Shown one piece after another: positions 1-8,226 of a DNA stretch of 11,879 nucleotides (the stretch's first letter is position 1; the number at the start of each line of letters is the position of its first letter). Made by a program: the position numbers and the translations under genes. The notes beneath the pieces are model-generated. The model was not told the origin of the DNA. It saw only the letters and a program-made list of their open reading frames with translations, and ran no database searches. Where the stretch lies: positions 1 to 11,879 of the forward strand of contig DPVW01000069.1 of the NCBI GenBank assembly GCA_003529325.1. The letters run 5' to 3'. Origin of the DNA: Candidatus Latescibacterota bacterium. Its GTDB lineage: Bacteria > Latescibacterota > UBA2968 > UBA8231.

Positions 1-44
1 CCCGAGCCACCATCCACCCACGAGACGAGCCTAATCCAATATAC

Positions 45-966
45 AACGCCTACGCTGCCGTTTCACTGACCACTCGTGAGTCGTCGTCAAGACGCAGAGC
101 GATCTGCGGCGCAGGTCAACATGCCGGACTCTCCTGGCGTCATCAACAGAGAAAGTCGTCGACTTCGCCCCAACAGGCGCTGAGGAAAGGTCGCTGACAT
201 ACGCTGCAGGGTGTGGCTGGCGTCTACTCCCTCGAAGAGTGCCATCAACTGTCGATGGGCATCCCCCGACAAAACCGTGTCCAGCACCTCCAGAGCGTAG
301 ACCGCTGCTCGGGGAGGTGACTGTGTAACTGTTCCCCTGCCCGTTGGATTGTCGACCCATCGCCGACCAAAGAAAGCAATTGCAGGCAACGTCTCCGGAT
401 CTGTGCGAGTCTGTACTCGAGGGCACGGTGCAGCGGTTCAACCGCGCCCTCTGCATCGACACCGATATCGACGATCGCCACCATAACCCATGCTGAGTCA
501 CCGAGTTCCTGCCACAAGAATTCATCGATATTATCGCGGTCCGCAGCGGCCGCTTGATAGTTGGCGCGACCAAGCGTCTGGAGAATGGCACTGCGCAGCC
601 TCCGATCCTCCGTATCCATGCGTACCCGAAGCGGGCGATGAGGAAGGCGATGGCGACGGAGTAGAAAGCCAGCAGCACGAAGGCGGGCCATGCCGCATCG
701 GTGAGGCCGAAACCGAGACGCAAGCCAGGACACCCAAAAGCAGTGCCAACAGGAGGCTGCGGAACAGTCGGGCCGTTGCCGGGCTTTGCTGTAGAGCCAG
801 GCGGCTCCGATGCTCATTGCCGCGGAGGCAATGTATGCGTGTGGCAGCCAATCAGAGGTGTGGTAAAGAAGCAGCTCGTTGCCGGCGGAAATAGCGGTGC
901 CACCGCATGCAGCCCTGCCAGGCCTTGCCAACGCCACTCGCTGGCCGGGCGAGCGGCCTGGGTCAT
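45..966 (-). pseudogene. Decayed NTT/MFS-type transporter with HEAT repeats (ATP/ADP translocase-like), multiply frameshifted
   Basis: The ATG at 966-964 overlaps the dinB stop (ATGA), but the frame stops after 50 codons. Recognisable pieces then follow in colinear order in changing frames. Around 895-775 is a piece with GNELLLYHTSDWLPHAYI and SAAMSIGAAWLYSK, like the TM1-TM2 region of Npt1/Npt2 transporters. Around 775-710 is a hydrophobic stretch FRSLLLALLLGVLACVSVSA. Around 720-610 is a membrane segment with AAWPAFVLLAFYSVAIAFLI. Around 610-325 is a helical domain with RSAILQTLGRANYQ and HRALEYRLAQIRRRCLQLLS. Around 310-90 a HEAT-like piece contains ALEVLDTVLSGDAHRQLMAL. Around 105-45 is RLDDDSRVVSETAA, then an in-frame TAG where a Trp is common, then AL. 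The order matches the MFS-plus-HEAT family, but most transmembrane helices are missing between about 650 and 610, so a large internal deletion is likely. The family assignment is from remembered patterns. It is not a functional gene, unless the sequence has many errors here. Confidence 0.68.
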
Positions 967-2054
967 CCCTTCTGCTCCATGTCGAACAGGTCGAGTTGTG
1001 CCGCCCGATCGTCATCAGCAAAGCCGGAAACAGCAACACCAAGCAGACGTACACCCCGCCGTCTGGCATCGGTTCGCCGCAGCAATTCCAACGCGATGTC
1101 AAAAACCGGCGGCGCCGAATCGAGGTACAGTCCACCGGTAAGGGAGCGGGTCACCGTCTCGAAATCGGGGTAGCGCGCCTTGAGCGTGACGACGCGGCCC
1201 CGCAGACTACGTCGTCGTAGACGACCGGCTACGTCTTGTGCCAGATCCTGGACGGCATAACGCATCTGATCTTCGTCGAAGATATCGGTGGCAAATGTCG
1301 TCTCCGAACTCAGTTGCTTGGGTTCAGAGATGGGGGCAACGGGCTCGTTGTCGATGCCCTGCGCCCGCAGGTGCAGGTATTGGCCCCGTCGCCCAAACTG
1401 TCGTTCCAAATCGGACACACTCGCTGCAGCCAACTGGGCGATTGTGTCGATGCCGATCGCCTGCAGCCGTTCGCCAGTCACCTTGCCAACACCGGGAATC
1501 TTGGCGACTGGCAAAGGATCGAGAAAGGAGCGGATCTGATGTGGCATGATGGTTACCAGGCCGTCAGGTTTTTCCAGATCGGACGCAATTTTTGCGACAA
1601 ACTTGCTCGGCGCTACACCCGCCGAGGCCGTGAGCTGCAACCGTTGTCGGATGTCCCGCTTGATCACACGGGCCACACGGTGACCGAATGGGATTTCCTG
1701 CTTGTTCCAGGTCACGTCGAGGTAAGCCTCATCGAGAGAGACCGGTTCGACGAGGTCGGTGTGTTCGTGGAAGATTTCATGGATGCCACGGGAGACTTCC
1801 CGATAGCGGTCGAAATCGGTGGCGACGCGAATGACATGCGGACACAGCCGAAGGGCGGTGCGCATCGGCAAGGCACTGCGAATGCCGAAGGCGCGGGCCT
1901 CGTAGGAGGCGGCGGCAACAACCCCACGCCCTTCCGGTGTGCCGCCGACGACGACGGGCTGGCCACGCAGTGACGGGTCATCCCGTTGCTCGACGGACGC
2001 ATAGAAGGCGTCCATGTCGATGTGGATGATCTTGCGACTGCTGCGCTGCGTCAC
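963..2054 (-). CDS. dinB: DNA polymerase IV (Y-family translesion polymerase)
   Basis: The 363-aa protein has the usual DinB length. It performs error-prone synthesis past damaged template bases in the cytoplasm. The palm motif HIDMDAFYASVE at residues 11-22 supplies metal ligand D13 and the steric-gate aromatic Y18. SLDEAYLD at 106-113 supplies D108 and E109. SAGVAPSKFVAKIASD and the helix-hairpin-helix stretch KIPGVGKVTGERL follow, then the little-finger domain. Near the C-terminus QLDLF (353-357) fits the beta-clamp binding consensus. The start is GTG at 2054-2052, overlapping the ygfZ stop as GTGA with no obvious Shine-Dalgarno, so translation is probably coupled to ygfZ. It is the fourth gene of the sbcD-sbcC-ygfZ-dinB operon, which suggests a shared damage-response role. 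No LexA box was recognised. Confidence 0.97.
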   Translation of the reverse strand: MTQRSSRKIIHIDMDAFYASVEQRDDPSLRGQPVVVGGTPEGRGVVAAASYEARAFGIRSALPMRTALRLCPHVIRVATDFDRYREVSRGIHEIFHEHTDLVEPVSLDEAYLDVTWNKQEIPFGHRVARVIKRDIRQRLQLTASAGVAPSKFVAKIASDLEKPDGLVTIMPHQIRSFLDPLPVAKIPGVGKVTGERLQAIGIDTIAQLAAASVSDLERQFGRRGQYLHLRAQGIDNEPVAPISEPKQLSSETTFATDIFDEDQMRYAVQDLAQDVAGRLRRRSLRGRVVTLKARYPDFETVTRSLTGGLYLDSAPPVFDIALELLRRTDARRRGVRLLGVAVSGFADDDRAAQLDLFDMEQKG

Positions 2055-3025
2055 GACGGGAATGGCAGCTGGGAGATTCGTCCTGAGGTAGGCAAGTGCT
2101 CGTCGGCGCTGACGGTGATGGGCGTGTCGGCATTGCAGTGTGCGGTACGCACGTAACCGAGTCCGATGACGCCTAGGGTGGGGGACTCGGCGACACTCGT
2201 AATGGCGCCGACGCCACGTCCCTGAACCTCAACGGTGGCGCCGGGGGCGACAGGGCCGTCGAGGCGCAGACCGACGAGGTGTTGCTTGACCTTCTTGTAG
2301 GTATCGAGACGGGCGACGACCTCTTGCCCGGTGTAACAACCTTTGTTCATATGAATGGCATCACCCAACCCCGCCTCCCAGGGGTTGTGCTCGAGCGTCA
2401 GTTCTGCGCTTGCGGGAACCCCCCACTCCACACGCAGAACTTCATACGTACTGTGATGCATGGGCAGCGCCCCAGCGGCGGTAAGTCTCGCCACGACAGT
2501 ATCGATGTCGGCGCCCCACACGCGTACGGCGGTATGACCACCCCTTTCGATGCGCATCGCCTTCAGACCGTCGCGAGAAAGGCATGCGAATGTGGGGAGC
2601 TTGGCCACATCGAGGCCAAGGATGTCGGCGCATACGGTCGCTGCCTGTGCACCGAGCACCTCGATCTGGCTGTCCTGTCCAGTCTCGTCCTGCCACTCTA
2701 TCTGTTCGCTGAAGTGATACCGATCGAGCCACTCGATAAGGCTCACAGCTCCTCCCCGACCAACAAATGCGTAGGTTTCATCCGCCTCGACACGGCACAG
2801 TTCAGCGACTTCCACGATGCGTCCCTTCGGGTCGCAGAACACGGTGCGCAAGCCCTTGCCCACAGGGCAGCCCAGGGTGTCATTCGTCGACAACCGATGG
2901 AGAAAGTCGAGGTGTTCGGAGCCGGTGAGTCGCACCCGTCCGTGCGAAGACGTAGCAGAGAAGGCCATCCCCGCAACAAAGGCTCGGTACTGGTCCGGAT
3001 CCGCTCTCGGGATTGTAGTGGTCAT
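2051..3025 (-). CDS. ygfZ: Folate-binding protein YgfZ (GcvT-like, iron-sulfur cluster maintenance)
   Basis: The 324-aa protein has the aminomethyltransferase fold. YgfZ-family proteins bind tetrahydrofolate and help maintain certain iron-sulfur enzymes; they do not replace GcvT. The family signature KGCYTGQEVVAR begins at K228 and contains C230, equivalent to the conserved cysteine of E. coli YgfZ. Other family-like stretches are FLHRLSTND near 41-49 and FCDPKGRIV near 63-71. The start is ATG at 3025-3023, only 9 bases after the sbcC stop. No clear Shine-Dalgarno precedes it, so re-initiation after sbcC is likely. Its stop overlaps the dinB GTG. Its place inside a recombination/repair operon is unusual and might reflect protection of iron-sulfur proteins under oxidative damage, which is inference. 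Confidence 0.93.
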   Translation of the reverse strand: MTTTIPRADPDQYRAFVAGMAFSATSSHGRVRLTGSEHLDFLHRLSTNDTLGCPVGKGLRTVFCDPKGRIVEVAELCRVEADETYAFVGRGGAVSLIEWLDRYHFSEQIEWQDETGQDSQIEVLGAQAATVCADILGLDVAKLPTFACLSRDGLKAMRIERGGHTAVRVWGADIDTVVARLTAAGALPMHHSTYEVLRVEWGVPASAELTLEHNPWEAGLGDAIHMNKGCYTGQEVVARLDTYKKVKQHLVGLRLDGPVAPGATVEVQGRGVGAITSVAESPTLGVIGLGYVRTAHCNADTPITVSADEHLPTSGRISQLPFPS

Positions 3026-3034
3026 CTGTTTCTA

Positions 3035-6000
3035 TCAGTCGACGATCTCGAATCGGGAGCCCACCTCAGGATCTTTGGTGACCTCGATGCGTACTGGGAA
3101 GGCATCCTTCAGTTCGTCTAGATGGGTGACGACGAGGACTTTGTCGAAATCCTTGCTGATCTGCTGGATCGCTTCTCGCAACTGCTCGAGACCGCGGGCG
3201 TCCTGGGTGCCGAAACCTTCATCGATGATGAGCGTGCGGAGCCGGGTACCCGCTCTCCGGGCCAGCACCTTCGACAGCGCAATGCGCAAGGCGAAATCGG
3301 TGCGGAATGCCTCGCCACCGGAATAGAGGTCGTAGGACCGTTCGCCCATCTCATCGGCAATCTTCACCTCCAAGGTTTCGCGGCTGCCACCGCCCTTCAA
3401 ATCGCGCAGTGACTCGATTGTCACCTGGATGCGGTTGTCTGTCAACTGCCGCAGGATGGCGTTGGTCTCATCCTCGATCTCGGGAATGGCACTTTCGATG
3501 ATGAGGGCCTGGATGCCATCTTTGCCAAAGGCCTCCACGAGTTGACTGTAGAGCCACTCGTCCCGTTCTACCTTGCGGCTTGTTTTTGCCGCATCTGCCG
3601 CCTCTTCGGCGACACCGATCAAGTGCTGTTGGCGCGACTGCAGAGAGCCCTGCCGCTGCAGCAACCCATCCCGATCATGTCGTAGTCCATCGGCCTTGGT
3701 CTGTGCCGCGGTGCAGTGATCGTCGGCATTGGCTAGTTCTTTCAGTTCGGCGATGCGTTTCTGTTGTCGCCCTGCGACCAACGCCATTCTCTGCAAGGCG
3801 GCGGCGTGTTCGTCGCCCAGGCGCTGCAGTGCCTCTTCGGTTGCCTGCATCTGGTCGCGGGCGGCGTGGAGACGTTCCGCCGCCACCGGGGCATCTGTCA
3901 GTGCCTCGAACTGGGCACGTACATGTGCATGATCTGTTTCGTCGTAGCTGAGGTTTTGTCGTTCTTGGAGTAGTCGGTCGATTTCGATGTCGATTACATG
4001 AGAGAAGGATCCGGAGTCGAGTTCGTCCTGGGATGCACGTACGTGCCCATTGGCCTGCGCCCTTTCCGCCTCCGTTTGGACGCGATCCTGTCTGGCTCCC
4101 AACAGCAGTCGATGCTCCGCATCGACTGCCGCGCCATCACGCACTCGATCGTCAAGTGTATTCAGCCGATCGAGGTCGAAGGAGAGTTCCTCGAGTGCCC
4201 GTTCGGTCGAAGCCTGGGTGAGGCGTGCCTGGCTGGCAAAATCTCCATCCTGTAGGCGGTGCGTGAGCTCGGTGATCTCCGTCAACAGATTGGCCGCCAG
4301 GGTCTCATCTTCGTCGAGTTGTCGACGCCTGGCGCGCAGCAGCGCAACCTGTTCCTGCAGTTGGGCGAGATCGGTGGCATCTTCTTCCAGTTTTCGGAAG
4401 CGGCGCCGCAGATCAGCCAGTTCCTCATCACGCCCTGTCGCCTTGCGTTGCAGGATCCCCCGACGTTGATTCAACACGCCTTCCCGTTCGTTGAGTTCTG
4501 CATCGATTCGTCGCCGATGATCGGTGTCGAGATTCGTGCCGCATAAAGGGCATTCTTCGAGTTCACCGCGGCCAACAGCGGCTATTTTTTGCACCAGTTC
4601 GTCGCGCTCACCATCCAGTTCGGCCAACCGTTCACGGGTCTGTTGGGCCTGGGCCCGGACTCGTGTGCCCTCCTCACGGAGCTGCCTTATTTCCTCCGAC
4701 CGCTTGCCTGCTGCTTCCAGATCGTTTTCCGCGACCTCGATCTGTTGGGCCAATTTACCAGCGGCTTCGATCCGCTGACGAATTTCCTGCAGTCGTGCCT
4801 CGACGCCCCGATGGCGCTCGGCGAGTCGACGCTGCTCCAGTTCGATGGTATGGGCACTCTCATCTCGGGTGGCGCGCAATTCCTCCCAGCGATGACGCCT
4901 TCGACGCAGATGCTCCAACTCCTGTCGATTGCTTGTGAGATCGCTGAATTGTGTCTCGATGCGATCGGCATTTTGTAGCACGCCGTCGAACTGTCGCAAA
5001 CGCTCAACCAGACTCTCGAGTCGGGCCGCCCACGTTGCCCGCCGCTGCTCCACCTGGTGTCTGGCGTTTTCGATCTGCCGGCGTATCTCGTCCATGTTGG
5101 CAACGATGTCACGATCAGCCGCCTGTCGCTTGTCGAGCCGACCGCCCTCCATCTTCAGATGCCTGTAGCGGACCAAATCGGCTTCGATTCGGTCCGCCTG
5201 GGCGACGATCTGAGCGCCCACATTGTGACGTTGTTGGGCAGAATCCATGTCTTGTTCGAGACGCTGACAGGTAGCGTCCAGATCGGTGGAGTCCGCCTTG
5301 TCGCGATGGGTGTCGAAGCGCAAGGTCTCCGCCCGCAGACGCCGTTCACGCCAGAGTTGCAGTTCCTTTTCTGTGCCTTCGAGATCAACCTCCACCGAGA
5401 GCAGTTCGCTTTCGGCGCATTTCAGCTCCGCGTCCACACCGGGACGAGTTGCCAATTGCGTGTCGAAGATGGCTTGGCACTGACGGAGGTCGCGCAGTTC
5501 GGCGGCGTGCGCCTGTTGCCGCACCCGGGCACCCTCCTGCAATCTGTCGTATCGCGTCAGGCCGAGGATGCGGGCGAGCAGTTCCTTGCGCTCACGCGAG
5601 CCCTTTTTCGTGAAGGCGTCGGCCTGCCCCTGCTGGAGAAAAGCGGAGTTGACGAAGGTCTCATAGTCCATCGACAGCAGCCGATTGATGTGGTTCTGCG
5701 TAACACCAATTGCGCCGGCCTCGGACAAAGGGCGGTAGGTTTCGGTATCCGGGTCCAGGATCTGCAGTTCTAGTTCGGTGATATTGGAACTGGGTCGGCG
5801 ACGAAAGCTGCGCAGGACTCGGTGCGTACCACCGTCGAGTTCGAAGGTAAACTCCACCCGCATCTGCTGTGCTCCGAGGCGCAACAGACCCTCGTCTGGC
5901 TTGCGGTCATGCCTTCCTTTGCGGGCCTGGCCCCACAGAGACCAGGTGATCGCATCGAGAAGGGCAGTCTTGCCATTGCCATTGGCGCCGGATAGGCAGG

Positions 6001-6085
6001 CCACATGGAAGCGGGTAAAGTCGAGGGTTTGCGCCTGCTGGCCATAGCTGAGGAAGTTCTGCAGAACCAGCCGTATCGGAATCAA
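3035..6085 (-). CDS. sbcC: SbcC/Rad50-type exonuclease ATPase subunit
   Basis: The 1016-aa SMC-like ATPase partners SbcD (Mre11) to process DNA hairpins and double-strand ends. The N-terminal half-ATPase carries Walker A GANGNGKT at 33-40. Long coiled coils rich in E, R, Q and L occupy roughly 170-505 and 520-840. Between them the zinc hook CPLC sits at about residue 511, for dimerisation. The C-terminal half-ATPase has the signature LYSGGE (about 920-925), Walker B LIIDEGFG (D about 955) and the switch histidine in VVTHLDEL. The shape is Rad50-like, and the length is close to E. coli SbcC (about 1050). The start is TTG at 6085-6083, overlapping the sbcD stop as TTGA. A purine-rich GAGGGG about 8 bases upstream can serve as ribosome binding site, and the family typically begins within a few residues of this point. 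Confidence 0.96.
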   Translation of the reverse strand: MIPIRLVLQNFLSYGQQAQTLDFTRFHVACLSGANGNGKTALLDAITWSLWGQARKGRHDRKPDEGLLRLGAQQMRVEFTFELDGGTHRVLRSFRRRPSSNITELELQILDPDTETYRPLSEAGAIGVTQNHINRLLSMDYETFVNSAFLQQGQADAFTKKGSRERKELLARILGLTRYDRLQEGARVRQQAHAAELRDLRQCQAIFDTQLATRPGVDAELKCAESELLSVEVDLEGTEKELQLWRERRLRAETLRFDTHRDKADSTDLDATCQRLEQDMDSAQQRHNVGAQIVAQADRIEADLVRYRHLKMEGGRLDKRQAADRDIVANMDEIRRQIENARHQVEQRRATWAARLESLVERLRQFDGVLQNADRIETQFSDLTSNRQELEHLRRRRHRWEELRATRDESAHTIELEQRRLAERHRGVEARLQEIRQRIEAAGKLAQQIEVAENDLEAAGKRSEEIRQLREEGTRVRAQAQQTRERLAELDGERDELVQKIAAVGRGELEECPLCGTNLDTDHRRRIDAELNEREGVLNQRRGILQRKATGRDEELADLRRRFRKLEEDATDLAQLQEQVALLRARRRQLDEDETLAANLLTEITELTHRLQDGDFASQARLTQASTERALEELSFDLDRLNTLDDRVRDGAAVDAEHRLLLGARQDRVQTEAERAQANGHVRASQDELDSGSFSHVIDIEIDRLLQERQNLSYDETDHAHVRAQFEALTDAPVAAERLHAARDQMQATEEALQRLGDEHAAALQRMALVAGRQQKRIAELKELANADDHCTAAQTKADGLRHDRDGLLQRQGSLQSRQQHLIGVAEEAADAAKTSRKVERDEWLYSQLVEAFGKDGIQALIIESAIPEIEDETNAILRQLTDNRIQVTIESLRDLKGGGSRETLEVKIADEMGERSYDLYSGGEAFRTDFALRIALSKVLARRAGTRLRTLIIDEGFGTQDARGLEQLREAIQQISKDFDKVLVVTHLDELKDAFPVRIEVTKDPEVGSRFEIVD

Positions 6086-7332
6086 GAGTCGTCCCCTCTG
6101 GCGTCCAGTGTCAGGTCGCGCTCAAGCTGCACAGCGTATCGCCTGAGATCTTCGCGGTGGGGCTGTAGGTCCGGTCGATTGTCGATAAAGCGCTCGAGGG
6201 CGAACCCAGTACCGGCATCCTGCGGTACGGCGGAACGCCGTTGGCGCTCTCGGGGAGTTATGTTGGGGGCGATGATGGCCACATGATGAACACCCGATTC
6301 CCCAAGAGCGCGGCGGATGGCGGCGGTGTCGATACGCTGTCCGGCTGCAGCGCTGTAGCGCACGCGGAGGATGGCATCACGCAGGTTTGATCTGCCAATG
6401 GCTTTAAGGATGGCCGCCGTCGGCTCGTCGTCACCTGTCACATCGACATCGATGGTGACGAAAGGCCGCGCCGGTGTCGATATGAATTCGTAGGATGTGG
6501 TGCGCCGCCCACCCTGGACGTCGATGCAGATCGAGCAGAAACCTTTGGTCTCTCGCTCTTCGCCAAAATCGACGCGCTCCACACTACCACTATAAACGAC
6601 GGCAGGCATGCCGCCGGGGTTGAGGTCCTGATGTCGATGCACGTGTCCGAGAGCAACGTAATCAAACGCGGGATTGGCCAGGTCGCTGGTCAACAGTGTC
6701 GGGTCGGCGCCGATGAGCGCCGTGCGCTCCGAGCCAGAGAGCAGGGCCCCGGCGGCGGCTACGTGGGCGACCAGTACGGAAGGGGTATCCGGCTCGAGAC
6801 GCTCGGCGAAATCCCGAATCTGCCGCGCACACAGGCGGCTGATCTGGCGTAGCATGTCTTCCTGAGAAAGTTGCTTATACGTGTCGTCCGCTCGCAGGTA
6901 ATGGCGTGTTGGCCACGGCAGACCGGCGATCTGCAGCGGGCCACTTTTTGTCGTCAAGGTGAACAGGCGGGGGGTGCGGACAACGTGAGTCGCAGTCAAG
7001 TCGAGTGCGTTGAATACGTCCACGGAAGTCGCGCGGCCGAAGGCGACGGGCGTGTCGTGGTTGCCGACGACGAGCACGATGGGGATGTCCGCCTGCTGCA
7101 GTCGGCGCAGTTGCACAGCGAATTCCCGTTGCCAGGTGGGGTTCGGCGTCGGTGTCCGGTACAGATCACCGGCGAACAGAACGGCATCAACCTGGCCTTC
7201 GATGGCGGCGTCGAAAATCGACTCCAGGCAACCCCGGAAGTCGAGCAGGCGCGTATGCAGACCCGTTACCGGATCGATTCGGCCGTAGTTCTCGATCCCC
7301 AGATGGAGATCGGCGAAATGGAGTAGCTGCAC
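6082..7332 (-). CDS. sbcD: SbcD/Mre11-type DNA nuclease subunit
   Basis: This calcineurin-like metallophosphoesterase is the nuclease of the SbcCD (Mre11-Rad50) complex. From the chosen start, motif I is FADLHLG (D8, H10), motif II is AGDLYR (D56) and motif III is GNHD (90-93). Later metal ligands lie in VAHVAAAG and GHVHRHQ, followed by the capping domain. The frame is open back to 7494, but that upstream part overlaps the divergent greA promoter region and has no family similarity. GTG at 7332-7330 directly precedes QLLHFADLH, which is where Mre11 proteins begin, and AAGG lies about 10 bases upstream. The resulting length is 416 aa. It is the first gene of the minus-strand repair operon and its stop overlaps the sbcC start. 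Confidence 0.94.
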   Translation of the reverse strand: MQLLHFADLHLGIENYGRIDPVTGLHTRLLDFRGCLESIFDAAIEGQVDAVLFAGDLYRTPTPNPTWQREFAVQLRRLQQADIPIVLVVGNHDTPVAFGRATSVDVFNALDLTATHVVRTPRLFTLTTKSGPLQIAGLPWPTRHYLRADDTYKQLSQEDMLRQISRLCARQIRDFAERLEPDTPSVLVAHVAAAGALLSGSERTALIGADPTLLTSDLANPAFDYVALGHVHRHQDLNPGGMPAVVYSGSVERVDFGEERETKGFCSICIDVQGGRRTTSYEFISTPARPFVTIDVDVTGDDEPTAAILKAIGRSNLRDAILRVRYSAAAGQRIDTAAIRRALGESGVHHVAIIAPNITPRERQRRSAVPQDAGTGFALERFIDNRPDLQPHREDLRRYAVQLERDLTLDARGDDS

Positions 7333-7425
7333 CTCGGGCCTTGCCTTCCCAGAATTCGGGTGAAGGAACGACCGGGGGGAGATGCCGGTGGAACGGATTG
7401 GGAGAATACGGACCGAACAAGGGCC

Positions 7426-7437
7426 GTACCTAGGTAC
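7426..7437. repeat. Perfect 12-bp palindrome in the sbcD/greA divergent region
   Basis: The sequence GTACCTAGGTAC is a perfect dyad 94 bases upstream of the sbcD start. Just beyond it are two copies of GTATAGA (7448-7454 and 7457-7463), read as TCTATAC on the sbcD strand, which could be part of a -10 region. A role as operator for the repair operon is possible but unproven. It does not match the SOS boxes I know. Confidence 0.3.
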
Positions 7438-7512
7438 TTGGGTCAATGTATAGAGGGTATAGAACCCGCGAAAGGGGGGTTTTTCGTGCGCCAAGGAGGC
7501 ATCTCTACAGGC

Positions 7513-7541
7513 TTGCCCTGGTGGCTGCAGGTAGCTATATT
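7513..7541 (+). promoter_or_regulatory. Sigma-70-type promoter of the greA leader
   Basis: TTGCCC (7513-7518) and TATATT (7536-7541) are separated by exactly 17 bases. Transcription would start near 7548, only about 23 bases before the leader terminator. It is the best promoter-like pair in the gap between sbcD and greA. Confidence 0.6.
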
Positions 7542-7547
7542 AACGCA

Positions 7548-7607
7548 CTTGTCGAGGACGAACTCGTACGAGCGGAAGCGGCGCTTCAGCCACGCTTCCG
7601 CTTTTTT
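7548..7607 (+). ncRNA. Predicted short greA leader RNA (GraL-like)
   Basis: If transcription begins near 7548 and stops at the hairpin with its T-run, the product is about 60 nt. In E. coli the greA leader makes a set of short terminated RNAs called GraL by the same layout (promoter, terminator, greA). Position and architecture support the comparison, while sequence similarity to GraL was not tested. Function is unknown. Confidence 0.35.
7571..7607 (+). terminator. Intrinsic terminator/attenuator inside the greA leader
   Basis: The arms AGCGGAAGCG (7571-7580) and CGCTTCCGCT (7593-7602) pair perfectly over 10 bp around a 12-base loop. They are followed by six T residues (7602-7607). The T-run is only on the plus strand, so termination is directed toward greA. 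No gene lies upstream on this strand within the gap, so it acts on the leader itself and lies 28 bases before the greA start. Confidence 0.85.
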
Positions 7608-7635
7608 GTATTCAGAGTCAGGAGTGATCGATCAG

Positions 7636-8109
7636 ATGAGCGAGGTTTACCTTTCGCGCGACGGTATCAGCAAGCTCCAAGAGGAGCTGAAGGAGCTCAA
7701 GACTTCTGAGCGCCCGATCGTACGCGCCTCTCTGCAGCGAGCCCGCGAGTTCGGTGACCTGTCCGAGAATGCCGAATACGCAGCTGCCAAAGAGCGCCTG
7801 ATGTTTCTCGAGCAGCGGATCAACCGGCTCGAAGAAACCCTCAGCCGTGCCGTACTGCTTGAGAACGAGAATATTCCTGACGACAAGGTCTATATCGGCG
7901 CCACGGTGCAGTTACAGGATCTGGCCAAGAGTGGTGAGTTGACCTACACCTTGGTCTCTCCAGAAGAGGCGGACTTCGAGGAGGGCAAGATCTCGACGGT
8001 TTCGCCCATCGGTAAGGGCCTGCTCGGCAAGGAAGAGGGGGACGAGGTGGAGATCACCGTTCCTGCTGGCACGCTGCATTACAAGGTTCTAAAAATCAGT
8101 CGCGACTGA
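7636..8109 (+). CDS. greA: Transcript cleavage factor GreA
   Basis: The 157-aa protein has the normal GreA length. GreA enters the RNA polymerase secondary channel and stimulates cleavage of backtracked RNA. The N-terminal coiled coil contains GDLSENAEYAAAKE, placing the catalytic acidic pair at D41 and E44, the same numbering as E. coli. The C-terminal FKBP-like domain includes SPIGKGLLGKEEGDEVEI, typical of the family. ATG at 7636 gives the canonical N-terminus; GGAG at 7621-7624 is a somewhat distant ribosome binding site. The frame is open further upstream, but that part crosses the terminator and has no GreA similarity. Expression is probably set by read-through of the leader terminator at 7571-7607. 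Confidence 0.97.
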   Translation: MSEVYLSRDGISKLQEELKELKTSERPIVRASLQRAREFGDLSENAEYAAAKERLMFLEQRINRLEETLSRAVLLENENIPDDKVYIGATVQLQDLAKSGELTYTLVSPEEADFEEGKISTVSPIGKGLLGKEEGDEVEITVPAGTLHYKVLKISRD

Positions 8110-8146
8110 TCAGACCAGCTGGACGGTGACCGCTTCGGACCACCCT

Positions 8147-8164
8147 ACCTACCAAATAGTAGGT
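8147..8164. repeat. Short inverted repeat between greA and the sigma-54 activator gene
   Basis: ACCTAC (8147-8152) and GTAGGT (8159-8164) form a perfect 6-bp stem with a 6-base loop, 62 bases before the activator start. No T-run follows, so it is a poor terminator. It may be an operator or a weak hairpin. Confidence 0.3.
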
Positions 8165-8226
8165 TGCCAGACACGCTCCCAATCGGTGGTTCGCAGCATC
8201 TCGAGCCTCCTTCAGGACCAAACAAC

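Noticed and set aside
490..894. Plus-strand ORF opposite the transporter relic
   Set aside because: Low-complexity arginine/alanine-rich translation with no recognisable motif; it is the antisense shadow of a GC-rich pseudogene.
7333..7494. Upstream extension of sbcD to an ATG at 7494
   Set aside because: The added residues show no family similarity and overlap the divergent regulatory region. GTG at 7332 starts exactly before the conserved FADLH motif.
7360..7635. In-frame upstream extension of greA giving a 249-aa product
   Set aside because: The extension crosses the promoter and intrinsic terminator and has no GreA similarity. The ATG at 7636 gives the canonical N-terminus with D41/E44 numbering.
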